10,981 bases of DNA, taken from assembly GCA_002400445.1 (NCBI GenBank), contig DGQO01000214.1, positions 839 to 11,819 of the forward strand. The letters run 5' to 3'. The number at the start of each line of letters is the position of its first letter. Position 1 is the stretch's first letter. The position numbers were made by a program, and so were the translations under genes. This document shows positions 1 through 6,661 of this stretch, in pieces. Below the pieces are notes generated by a model. The model searched no databases, was not told the DNA's origin, and worked only from the letters and a program-made list of their open reading frames with translations. The DNA is from Chitinophagaceae bacterium UBA4412 (lineage in GTDB: Bacteria; Bacteroidota; Bacteroidia; Chitinophagales; Chitinophagaceae).

Positions 1-203
1 CCCGTGCCCACATCTATACCAATGCCCCGGCGCCCGGGCAATTCGTATAACTGGCCGCCAGCAGGCAGTTCAATCCATTCGTCTACAGGAATGGGCACCG
101 CATCCCAGCCGCTGCGGCCGGTTGCATAGAGAGAAAGGTCTTCATAAATATTACCGCTACCGTCAGAATATAAAAGAAAAGGAGATGAAGCTAAAGTTTG
201 CAT
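1..203 (-). CDS. N-terminal part of a Bacteroidota protein, possibly radical SAM family (runs off left edge)
   Basis: An open minus-strand frame leaves the window at base 1, so only about the first 67 residues are visible and the C-terminus is missing. The protein begins MQTLASSPFLLYSDGSGN, then has LYATGRSGWDAVPIPVDEW, an ELPAGG segment and ELPGRRGIGIDVGTG. From memory this opening (LYSDG, YATGRSGWD, LPGRRGIGID) resembles the N-terminus of an uncharacterised Bacteroidota family annotated as radical SAM protein. The cysteine motif that would prove this would lie outside the window, so the function is tentative. The start is uncertain: an in-frame ATG at 221 adds six residues (MKYFCR), but a TAnnTTTG element at 208-215 falls between the two ATGs and favours 203. 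Neither has a clear Shine-Dalgarno sequence. It lies 100 bp downstream of the membrane-protein gene on the same strand and may be read with it. Confidence 0.55.
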   Translation of the reverse strand, partial: MQTLASSPFLLYSDGSGNIYEDLSLYATGRSGWDAVPIPVDEWIELPAGGQLYELPGRRGIGIDVGT

Positions 204-303
204 CCTGCAAAAATACTTCATCGCCGGCAAGAGCTGGCTATGCAAACAAAAAAAGTAAATGTGGAATAGACTTTACAGGAAATAACTCCGGAGTCTGCAC
301 TGC

Positions 304-873
304 TTAAAGACTTGTTTCCCCCGGCGGTGCAATTTCGATGCGGAGTAGCATTTGTTTGCAAAACAGGTTGAAATCTTCTTCTTTTGGTGATGAGCCCCTG
401 TACAGGTTGAATTGCATTACCTGGTTTTGCTTTGTTTCAATGGTGAGAATATCGTCTTTTAAAATGATATACGCCACCTGCCGCCAGGGATAAACCCGCA
501 CAGGAAAAACGGGCATTTTGACGCCCTGCGTATCAACAATTAATACTTTAGGTTGATTGACCAGCAAGCCAATGGCCGCAAAGCAAGCAAGAACCAGCGC
601 AAAGAAAAACAAACCACAAAACGCCCAGGTAAAGGCAATGATCAGGAAGCCGATTTCAATAAAATGACGCTTAGGCCCTTTCCAGAAAATGAAAGCAAGA
701 AGCATAAGCGCAATTGCGACGCCAATAATACCAATGATCTCCCGCTCCTGCCCGGCTTTGCCAAAACTTACCAAAACAAATCCGAAAAAATTGAGTGCAG
801 CAATAAGCGTGGTAACCCATTTATAAGTGGACGCTTTATCGTCTGAAATGGCAATTTTATAGGATGCGCTCAT
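304..873 (-). CDS. Multi-pass membrane protein with C-terminal PH-like segment, unknown function
   Basis: This is a 189-residue protein that I do not recognise as a named family. After a short polar N-terminus there are about four hydrophobic helices, near residues 18-37, 45-64, 73-90 and 90-107. A soluble C-terminal part from about 108 alternates hydrophobic and polar residues in short strands (VLIVDTQGVKMP, YPWRQVAYIILKDDILTIET, QVMQFNLY). That pattern resembles the bacterial PH-like domains found after membrane helices in small Bacteroidota proteins; this is inference from pattern only. Its ATG shares one base with the stop of the upstream ureohydrolase gene (TAATG at 875-871), which implies translational coupling and co-transcription. 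No catalytic motif is visible. It could be a sensor or scaffold of the membrane, but there is no direct evidence for a role. Confidence 0.8.
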   Translation of the reverse strand: MSASYKIAISDDKASTYKWVTTLIAALNFFGFVLVSFGKAGQEREIIGIIGVAIALMLLAFIFWKGPKRHFIEIGFLIIAFTWAFCGLFFFALVLACFAAIGLLVNQPKVLIVDTQGVKMPVFPVRVYPWRQVAYIILKDDILTIETKQNQVMQFNLYRGSSPKEEDFNLFCKQMLLRIEIAPPGETSL

Positions 874-1919
874 TATGATTTTTGAGAACTCACAAAAAAA
901 CTGGATAACTTATATAATATTCTCGCACCCACATTTTCATCCCATTGATTGGGGCTCACGCCAATTTCATTTAAGTCGAAACCAATTATTTTTTTGCCTG
1001 CCTGCTTCATCTTTTTAAAAAGGTAAAAAATTTGCTCCAGCTCAAAGCCGCCAGGAACAGGCGTTCCGGTATGTGGTGCCAGTTTAGGATCAAGACCATC
1101 TACATCAAAACTTACAAATACATTCTCCGGTAAATGGTTGATCACTTCATCAGCGATCTGCTTCCAGTTATCGCCTTCATACATTCGCTCTTTTATATCT
1201 TTGTCAAAAAAGGTAACGATTCTACCGTTAGATTCTTCAATCACTTTCAATTCCTCGTCACAATAATCCCGAATGCCTAGTTGCACCAACTTTTTAACCT
1301 GGGCAAGCTCGTTAAGCACATTGTACATGATAGAAGCGTGAGAATAACCAAAGTCTTCATAACACTTGCGTAAGTCGCAATGAGCGTCTATCTGCAAAAT
1401 TCCAAATTCGGGATAGCGGTCTGCAATCGCCTTTATATAACCAAAAGGTGTGCTGTGGTCACCACCCAGGATTGCCACCAACTTCCCCCTTTCCATAAGG
1501 GTTTTGGTTTGATCATATACCCAGTTGTTAAGGAAGGTACTGCCTTCATTAATTTCCCGCAGAGATTTGCACATAAACTTATTGTCCTGAACCACTTCCC
1601 CGTGGGCGATATAATTGATGTATAGCTCAGCTTCTTTACGCAGGTAATCACTCTTAGTGAGTATTTTTTTATCTGCAGGACGCATATAAAACCCTTCTTT
1701 CCAGGCATCGGTAAAATCCGGATCGTAGAGATCTACCTGCAGGCTCGCATGCAGAATATGTTCTGGTGCACGGGCCGTACCGGCGTTATAGCTTACCGTA
1801 ACTTCCCATGGTACGGGTAAGATGATCAGCCTTGCGTCGTCTTCAGTGGTAGGCAAGCCAAAAATATTGTGATCAGGATTTCCTACTCCATTTGGGTCGT
1901 AATTAGACAGGTCTTGCAT
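873..1919 (-). CDS. Agmatinase-family ureohydrolase (arginase superfamily)
   Basis: A 348-residue cytosolic enzyme of the arginase/agmatinase/formiminoglutamase superfamily, which uses a di-metal (usually manganese) centre to hydrolyse guanidino compounds to urea plus an amine. The metal-binding motifs are all present: GGDHS (H155), DAHCD (D178, H180, D182) and SFDVDGLDP (D272, D274), followed by HTGTPVPGG at 283-291. FDLNEIG (E318) is the usual late acidic motif. Compared with E. coli SpeB (about 306 residues) it is longer, with extra sequence between the N-terminal fold (ending near residue 80) and GGDH. Agmatine is the default substrate, but the sequence does not prove it, so no gene symbol is given. 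The frame is open back to an ATG at 2033, but homology begins at MQDLSNYDPNGVGNP (ATG at 1919), and a TAnnTTTG promoter element at 1943-1950 lies inside the longer version, so 1919 is preferred. The stop overlaps the next gene's start. Confidence 0.93.
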   Translation of the reverse strand: MQDLSNYDPNGVGNPDHNIFGLPTTEDDARLIILPVPWEVTVSYNAGTARAPEHILHASLQVDLYDPDFTDAWKEGFYMRPADKKILTKSDYLRKEAELYINYIAHGEVVQDNKFMCKSLREINEGSTFLNNWVYDQTKTLMERGKLVAILGGDHSTPFGYIKAIADRYPEFGILQIDAHCDLRKCYEDFGYSHASIMYNVLNELAQVKKLVQLGIRDYCDEELKVIEESNGRIVTFFDKDIKERMYEGDNWKQIADEVINHLPENVFVSFDVDGLDPKLAPHTGTPVPGGFELEQIFYLFKKMKQAGKKIIGFDLNEIGVSPNQWDENVGARILYKLSSFFVSSQKS

Positions 1920-1942
1920 GTAATGCGCTTTAAAAATTTTGG

Positions 1943-1950
1943 CAAAGATA
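1943..1950 (-). promoter_or_regulatory. Bacteroidota -7 promoter element for the ureohydrolase operon
   Basis: Read on the minus strand this is TATCTTTG, an exact match to the Bacteroidota -7 consensus TAnnTTTG. It would start transcription roughly 15-20 bases before the ATG at 1919. No well-spaced -33 TTTG is present; the nearest TTG upstream is about 27 bases away instead of about 20. The assignment rests on the -7 match and its position. Confidence 0.5.
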
Positions 1951-2020
1951 ATAGCAAAAAATCTTACCCTTCCCTGACAAAAAATCAAATTGAAAACCAA
2001 CAACACCCGCCTAATTGGTT

Positions 2021-2028
2021 TAACTTTG
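2021..2028 (+). promoter_or_regulatory. Bacteroidota -7 promoter element for ccmE-ccmF
   Basis: TAACTTTG matches TAnnTTTG exactly in the divergent spacer, about 95 bases before the ccmE ATG. It would give a leader of roughly 90 bases. As with the opposing promoter, a good -33 TTTG is lacking. The two -7 elements point away from each other with 70 bases between them, so the two operons have separate but neighbouring promoters. Confidence 0.45.
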
Positions 2029-2122
2029 CTCAAATTTTTGGCGCTGTATTGAATGTGGGGTAGTTACCAGCATAGTGACTTACAACTCCCCGGATTAAAG
2101 CGAAAAAGTCAAAAAATATACC

Positions 2123-2536
2123 ATGAAAAAAACGCATATTATCATCCTGGTGGGTATTGCAGCGCTAATCGTTGGATTGCTCACCTACTCGATTGATCTC
2201 TCTACTTATGACACGATCACCTCTGCAAGGGCAAAGCCAGGCAAATATTTACACCTCATTGCCAAGCTAGACAAAACCCAGCCCATCACTTACGATCCCA
2301 TCAACAACCCTAATTACCTGGAATTTCACGCAGTAGATAGTCTCGGTGCACAAACTAAAGTAGTGTACAGAAATAGCAAACCAACAGACCTGGAAAAGAG
2401 TGAGCGTATTGTGATGAAAGGAAAAATGGAAGGCGACCATTTTGAGTGCAAGGAAATTCTGTTAAAATGCCCAAGCAAGTATAAAGACAACAAAGAAACC
2501 CTGAAAAAAGGTGTTTCCGAAACAACGTCTTATTAA
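2123..2536 (+). CDS. ccmE: Cytochrome c maturation haem chaperone CcmE, CxxxY type
   Basis: A 137-residue periplasm-facing haem chaperone of system I cytochrome c maturation. It takes haem from the CcmABCD complex, holds it covalently for a time, and passes it to CcmF. A single N-terminal membrane anchor (residues 5-23) is followed by an OB-fold-like beta domain and a flexible tail. In classical CcmE the haem is bound by the His of HxxxY; here the site reads CPSKY (C116, Y120), so cysteine replaces histidine. The CxxxY form is known from other bacteria such as Desulfovibrio, so this is a recognised variant and not a lost residue. The tail after Y120 is short (17 residues). The ATG at 2123 fits the start of the anchor. 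ccmF begins 25 bp downstream on the same strand. ccmABCD are not next to it: the upstream neighbour is divergent. Confidence 0.92.
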   Translation: MKKTHIIILVGIAALIVGLLTYSIDLSTYDTITSARAKPGKYLHLIAKLDKTQPITYDPINNPNYLEFHAVDSLGAQTKVVYRNSKPTDLEKSERIVMKGKMEGDHFECKEILLKCPSKYKDNKETLKKGVSETTSY

Positions 2537-2561
2537 TCATATTTCTCTTTAAGCAGTTGCA

Positions 2562-5090
2562 ATGAACTTTACAGGTGAACAGCTTTTCCCGGGTCAACTG
2601 GGCCATCTTTTTATTATCCTTTCTCTTTTCGCAGCTATTTTATCCACGATATTTTTTGCCAAAGGTTCTTTTGCAAAAGATCCGGCTGCGCAAAATATGT
2701 GGCTACGTTATGCCCGTGGCACTTTTATTTTCCAGGTTGTGGGCCTGGTTATTATTTTCAGCATTGTGTTTTATATATGTGCCAATCACATGTACGAATA
2801 CATGTATGCTTACAAACATGCATCCAAAGAACTGGAAAGTAAATACCTGCTAGCCTGTATCTGGGAAGGACAGGAAGGCAGCTTCTTATTATGGTCTATT
2901 TGCCATGGTATTCTCGGGCTGATCGTTATTGGAAAACGGAAGGCAGCGATGGTTAAGGGCTGGGAACCATACATACTTACGGTGATAAGCCTGGCACAGG
3001 TTTGCCTGTTACTCATGATCCTGGGTGTATATGTATTTGATGTTCGTATTGGCAACAGTCTCTTCACCCTCACCCGCAATGAAATAGATGCGCCTATTTT
3101 TTCCCGGCCAGATTACCTCAGTTTTGTAAAAGATGGTATGGGCCTTAATATTCTGCTCAGGAATTATTGGATGGTTATACATCCGCCGGTTCTATTTATG
3201 GGTTTTGCCACAACGATCATCCCTTTCGGATTTGCCTATGGTGGTTTGGTTACCAAAAATTTTAAAGATTGGGTAAAACCTGCAATTCCATGGACTTTGC
3301 TTAGTGCTTGTATCCTGGGCGTAGGTATCATGATGGGCGGAAAATGGGCTTATGAATCTTTAAGCTTTGGCGGATACTGGGCATGGGATCCTGTGGAGAA
3401 TGCTTCTCTCGTTCCCTGGCTCATCCTGATCTCCGGCCTGCATACCATGTTGGTTTTCCAGGCAACAGGCCATTCCTTGCGGGCGACACATTTGTTTGCG
3501 TTGCTGCCACTTTGTTTTGTTTTCTACTCTACATTTCTCACCCGCACAGGAGTGCTGGGAGATACTTCGGTGCATGCATTTACAGAAGCTGGCAAGGCCA
3601 TCAATGTCATGATTCTAATGCTGGTAATGTTGTTTACGCTGCCATCTCTTATCCTGTTTGCTGTACGCTATAAATCTATACCCGCCATACAAAAAGAAGA
3701 AAACAGTAATTCCAGGGAATTTTGGATGTTTATTGGATCCCTCGTATTTTTCTTCTCGGCCATTTTTATCATTGTAAAAACTTCAGTGCCGGTAATTAAC
3801 ACCGTTTTTGGAACCTCCATTGCTCCACCGGAAGATGTTGAATTTTCGTACAATAAAGTAGCAGCACTCATTGCGGTGCTCATTGGCCTGCTCACCGCAG
3901 TTACCCAATACTTAAAATATAAAACCACCCGTAAAGATTACCTGCTTAAAAAGTTGGTTTTGCCCACAGTGATTGCAGCATTAATAACAGTTGCCATTGC
4001 TATGATTTATCCCCTTACTTATTCAAAGCAGGGTGCAGGATTTTTAGGAGCAATTTACCTGGCTTTTTTTGCGGCTATTTATTCCTTTGTAGCAAATGCC
4101 ATGTACATCTGGACTACGCTGAAAGGCAGGTTGCTCAGTGGCGGCGCCGCTATTGCGCATGGAGGTTTTGCCCTCCTGCTCATCGGTATACTCATCTCAT
4201 CGGCCAATAAGCAGGTGATAAGCAGTAGCATGGTGAACGGGATCAATTTTGCTGCAGGAACTGATCCCATGACAAAGCAACAAGATGATCCCCTGGAGAA
4301 TCTCACGCTCATCCGGGATGTACCCACCACTATGGGTGATTATTTAGTTACTTATAAAAAAGATTCACTCGGTCATGAAGAAGGCCGCAAGTTTTTTGAA
4401 CTGGAGTTTTTGCGTAAGAATAAGCAGAATGAAATAAAAGAAAGATTTGTTGTAAAGCCGGATGTGTACATCATGAAAGACAATAACATGAGTAGCAACC
4501 CGGATACAAAATCCTATTTGTACAAGGATGTGTACACTTATATTTCTTTTGCATTGAACAGCGCCAAGAACCAGGACACTGCTCAATTTGATATCCGGGA
4601 AATGCATGAAGGAGATACAGCTAAATATAGTAAGGGCTATATTGTCCTTAATGCCGTGCAAAAGAATCCCAATAATGAGCGCTTTCACTATGGCCCTAAT
4701 CATTTGGCACTGGGTGCTGATGTTACAGTATATACCAATGACAACAAGCAGGTAAAGGCCATGCCGGTGATAGAAGTGGATTCTATGGGAGTAATGCACC
4801 GGGATGATACCCTTTACGCACAGAACCTGTACCTGCGTTTTGAAGGCGTGGCAGATAACCACCACATCAAACTAGGTATCAAAGAATCCAGCCAGCTTAT
4901 AGACTTCGTAACTGTTAAGACCTACGTATTTCCGTTTATAAACCTGGTGTGGCTTGGCTTGATTATTATGGCTATCGGGCTAGTGGTAAGTATGGTGCAG
5001 CGTGGTAAATTCTCTCCGTTGCAAACCGCCATCACGCTGGGATTTGTTACTATTGCGCTGGGATATATGTTCTTATTTGCAGGAGGTTAA
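2562..5090 (+). CDS. ccmF: Cytochrome c haem lyase subunit CcmF
   Basis: An 842-residue integral membrane protein that takes haem from CcmE and attaches it to the CxxCH motif of apocytochrome c on the periplasmic side. The WWD haem-handling signature is clear at GGYWAWDPVENASLVPW (270-286). Histidines that by context match the four haem-related ones of E. coli CcmF are H207 (VIHPP), H294 (SGLHT), H338 (FLTRTGVLGDTSVHAF region) and H533 (AIAHGGF). Many hydrophobic helices fill residues 11-545. A soluble, probably periplasmic, domain spans about 550-785, then two final helices (about 788-808 and 818-840) close the protein. It is longer than E. coli CcmF (about 650 residues), mainly because of the large soluble domain, which I believe is usual in Bacteroidota. 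The ATG at 2562 is 25 bp after ccmE, consistent with one operon. No CcmH-like or thioredoxin-like gene follows. Confidence 0.97.
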   Translation: MNFTGEQLFPGQLGHLFIILSLFAAILSTIFFAKGSFAKDPAAQNMWLRYARGTFIFQVVGLVIIFSIVFYICANHMYEYMYAYKHASKELESKYLLACIWEGQEGSFLLWSICHGILGLIVIGKRKAAMVKGWEPYILTVISLAQVCLLLMILGVYVFDVRIGNSLFTLTRNEIDAPIFSRPDYLSFVKDGMGLNILLRNYWMVIHPPVLFMGFATTIIPFGFAYGGLVTKNFKDWVKPAIPWTLLSACILGVGIMMGGKWAYESLSFGGYWAWDPVENASLVPWLILISGLHTMLVFQATGHSLRATHLFALLPLCFVFYSTFLTRTGVLGDTSVHAFTEAGKAINVMILMLVMLFTLPSLILFAVRYKSIPAIQKEENSNSREFWMFIGSLVFFFSAIFIIVKTSVPVINTVFGTSIAPPEDVEFSYNKVAALIAVLIGLLTAVTQYLKYKTTRKDYLLKKLVLPTVIAALITVAIAMIYPLTYSKQGAGFLGAIYLAFFAAIYSFVANAMYIWTTLKGRLLSGGAAIAHGGFALLLIGILISSANKQVISSSMVNGINFAAGTDPMTKQQDDPLENLTLIRDVPTTMGDYLVTYKKDSLGHEEGRKFFELEFLRKNKQNEIKERFVVKPDVYIMKDNNMSSNPDTKSYLYKDVYTYISFALNSAKNQDTAQFDIREMHEGDTAKYSKGYIVLNAVQKNPNNERFHYGPNHLALGADVTVYTNDNKQVKAMPVIEVDSMGVMHRDDTLYAQNLYLRFEGVADNHHIKLGIKESSQLIDFVTVKTYVFPFINLVWLGLIIMAIGLVVSMVQRGKFSPLQTAITLGFVTIALGYMFLFAGG

Positions 5091-5184
5091 GCATTAAAAG
5101 TTGCAGGAGCAGAAGGCAGCCAATAAACAATAGTTCTATGCACTCCAACCACGATCATTCAACAATCGATAATTGCTTTACGGC

Positions 5185-5829
5185 ATGAAGCCTCGTTTCC
5201 GCATATTACTTTTCGTCATCATGATGACCTGCACCATGCAGGGAGAATTGTATGCGCAAACCTTTGCGAACTTTGATACCATCCGATCTGAAGCTATTGT
5301 GTACAATGGTGATACGATGGAGGCTAAAACGCTGGCCACTTTGTTGCTTTATGCCTGGCTTCCTGAAATGTCTGCAGCGGAAAAAGCGGCCTACCAAAGG
5401 CTGAGAAATGCCGTACTTGTTACCTATCCTTATGCTTACAGGGCTGCCGAAATATTGAACGACATGAACCAGTATCTTGAAACTGTTTCCCGAAAAGATG
5501 AGCGTAAAAAATACATCCGCAGCAGGGAAAAAGAACTGAAGCGGGATTTTGCAGAACCTATCAGCAATCTTTCAGTATACCAGGGGCGGGTGCTCATGAA
5601 ACTTATTAACCGGCAAACCGGCAACAACTGTTTTGAAATCATCAAAGAATACCGGGGTGGCCTTAATGCAAGGGTTTATCAAACCGTTGCCTTCTTTTTT
5701 AACAGCAGTTTAAAACAGCCATACGATGCTATGGGAGAAGACCGGCTCATAGAAAAATTTGTACGGGAAGCGCAATACCGGTATGGGTATTATGACAATC
5801 CCTGGGTACATCATCAACCTTCCAGATAA
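5185..5829 (+). CDS. Secreted DUF4294 family protein
   Basis: A 214-residue protein of unknown function that matches the Bacteroidota DUF4294 family. It starts with a signal peptide (MKPRFRILLFVIMMTCTMQG, probable cleavage after ELYA at residue 24), so it should be exported to the periplasm or outer surface. The mature part has the family's charged helical core: RLRNAVLVTYPYAYRAAEIL (73-92), then KKYIRSREKELKRDF (108-122), then YQGRVLMKLINRQTG (132-146), EIIKEYRGGL (151-160) and a C-terminal LIEKFVREAQ helix. No enzyme motif is apparent. The frame stays open to a TTG at 5173, but the ATG at 5185 begins a normal signal peptide and is preferred. It lies 94 bp after ccmF and 94 bp before bshB1 on the same strand; no good promoter is visible in either gap, so read-through is likely. 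Confidence 0.87.
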   Translation: MKPRFRILLFVIMMTCTMQGELYAQTFANFDTIRSEAIVYNGDTMEAKTLATLLLYAWLPEMSAAEKAAYQRLRNAVLVTYPYAYRAAEILNDMNQYLETVSRKDERKKYIRSREKELKRDFAEPISNLSVYQGRVLMKLINRQTGNNCFEIIKEYRGGLNARVYQTVAFFFNSSLKQPYDAMGEDRLIEKFVREAQYRYGYYDNPWVHHQPSR

Positions 5830-5923
5830 GCTAAACCTTGCTCCGGGCAAGCTTCTGCAATCGTTTGTCTGTAAAAATGTGCCTCAAAAACTGTACATTG
5901 CACCCGGTGAAAACCATGCGTAT

Positions 5924-6652
5924 ATGAAGTTAGATGTATTGGCAATCGGCGCCCATCCGGATGATGTTGAACTGGGCTGTGCGGGCGTTCTATTAAAAGA
6001 GAAGAAAAACGGCAAAAAAACCGGTATTGTAGATCTTACCGCTGGTGAACTTGGCACAAGGGGCACTGCGGAGAGCCGCAAGGCGGAAGCAGCGAGGGCA
6101 ACTGAAATTTTGCAACTTGATGCCCGGGAAAACCTGCAAATGGCAGATGGCTTTTTTTTAAACGACAGGCAGCACCAGCTCAGGCTGATTACTGCCATCA
6201 GGAAATACCAACCGGAAGTTTTATTTTGCAATGCACCCGAAGATCGCCATCCTGACCATGGACGTGGCTCAAAATTGATAGCAGACGCAGCTTTTTTATC
6301 TGGCTTGAGAAAAATTGAAACAAACGAAAATGGGATTGCCCAGGAAGCATGGAGACCCAAATATGTTTTTCACTTTATACAGGACAGGTTTTTACAACCG
6401 AATTTTGTAATAGATATCTCAGAAGAATTTGAGACGAAAATTGAAGCTGTAAAAGCGTACGCAACACAGTTTCACAATCCCGCCCTTAACGAACCTCAGA
6501 CATATATTTCTACACCCGATTTTTTAGACAGCGTGGTGTACAGGGCAAAGATGCTGGGTAAAATGATTGGAGTAAAATATGGTGAGGGATTTATTTCAGA
6601 AAAAATGATCGGTTTGCGTTCGCTGGACGATCTGATCAAAAACAATACATAA
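5924..6652 (+). CDS. bshB1: Bacillithiol biosynthesis deacetylase BshB1
   Basis: A 242-residue zinc-dependent N-deacetylase of the LmbE/PIG-L family. BshB1 removes the acetyl group from GlcNAc-malate to give GlcN-malate, the second step in making bacillithiol, the low-molecular-weight thiol of many Firmicutes and Bacteroidota. The first zinc motif is GAHPDDVELGC (H11, D14); the second is EDRHPDHGRG (H112 as the usual third ligand, with H109 beside it). The segments IVDLTAGELGTRGTAESR (35-52) and DGFFLNDRQHQ (75-85) are characteristic of BshB1 rather than of MshB or generic LmbE proteins. The frame is open upstream as far as 5759, inside the DUF4294 gene, but the family starts at MKLDVLAIGAHPDD, so the ATG at 5924 is chosen. 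bshA and bshC are not in the window. The desaturase gene starts 9 bp downstream, so they are probably co-transcribed. Confidence 0.95.
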   Translation: MKLDVLAIGAHPDDVELGCAGVLLKEKKNGKKTGIVDLTAGELGTRGTAESRKAEAARATEILQLDARENLQMADGFFLNDRQHQLRLITAIRKYQPEVLFCNAPEDRHPDHGRGSKLIADAAFLSGLRKIETNENGIAQEAWRPKYVFHFIQDRFLQPNFVIDISEEFETKIEAVKAYATQFHNPALNEPQTYISTPDFLDSVVYRAKMLGKMIGVKYGEGFISEKMIGLRSLDDLIKNNT

Positions 6653-6661
6653 TAAACAACC

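Noticed and set aside
248..276. Weak minus-strand hairpin (GTAAA paired with TTTAC) followed by seven T, a possible terminator after the membrane-protein gene
   Set aside because: Only five AT-rich pairs around a 12-base loop; too weak to call a terminator.
285..294. Perfect 10-bp palindrome ACTCCGGAGT just after the membrane-protein stop
   Set aside because: No second copy seen and no room for a hairpin loop; a single short palindrome can occur by chance.
1920..2033. N-terminal extension of the ureohydrolase (38 residues starting MSKVKPIRR)
   Set aside because: It contains the predicted promoter element, is rich in hydrophobic and basic residues unlike the family, and the family start MQDLSNYDPNG is at 1919.
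4365..4865. 166-residue open frame on the minus strand inside ccmF
   Set aside because: It is antisense to the conserved soluble domain of CcmF, and its composition (runs of I, V, H, C) is that of a shadow frame.
5893..5899. TACATTG before bshB1 as a -7 promoter element
   Set aside because: One T short of TAnnTTTG and no -33 element at the right distance; not enough to call a promoter.
5884..6360. 158-residue open frame on the minus strand inside bshB1
   Set aside because: It lies opposite the zinc-binding core of BshB1 and shows no domain of its own; a shadow of the real gene.
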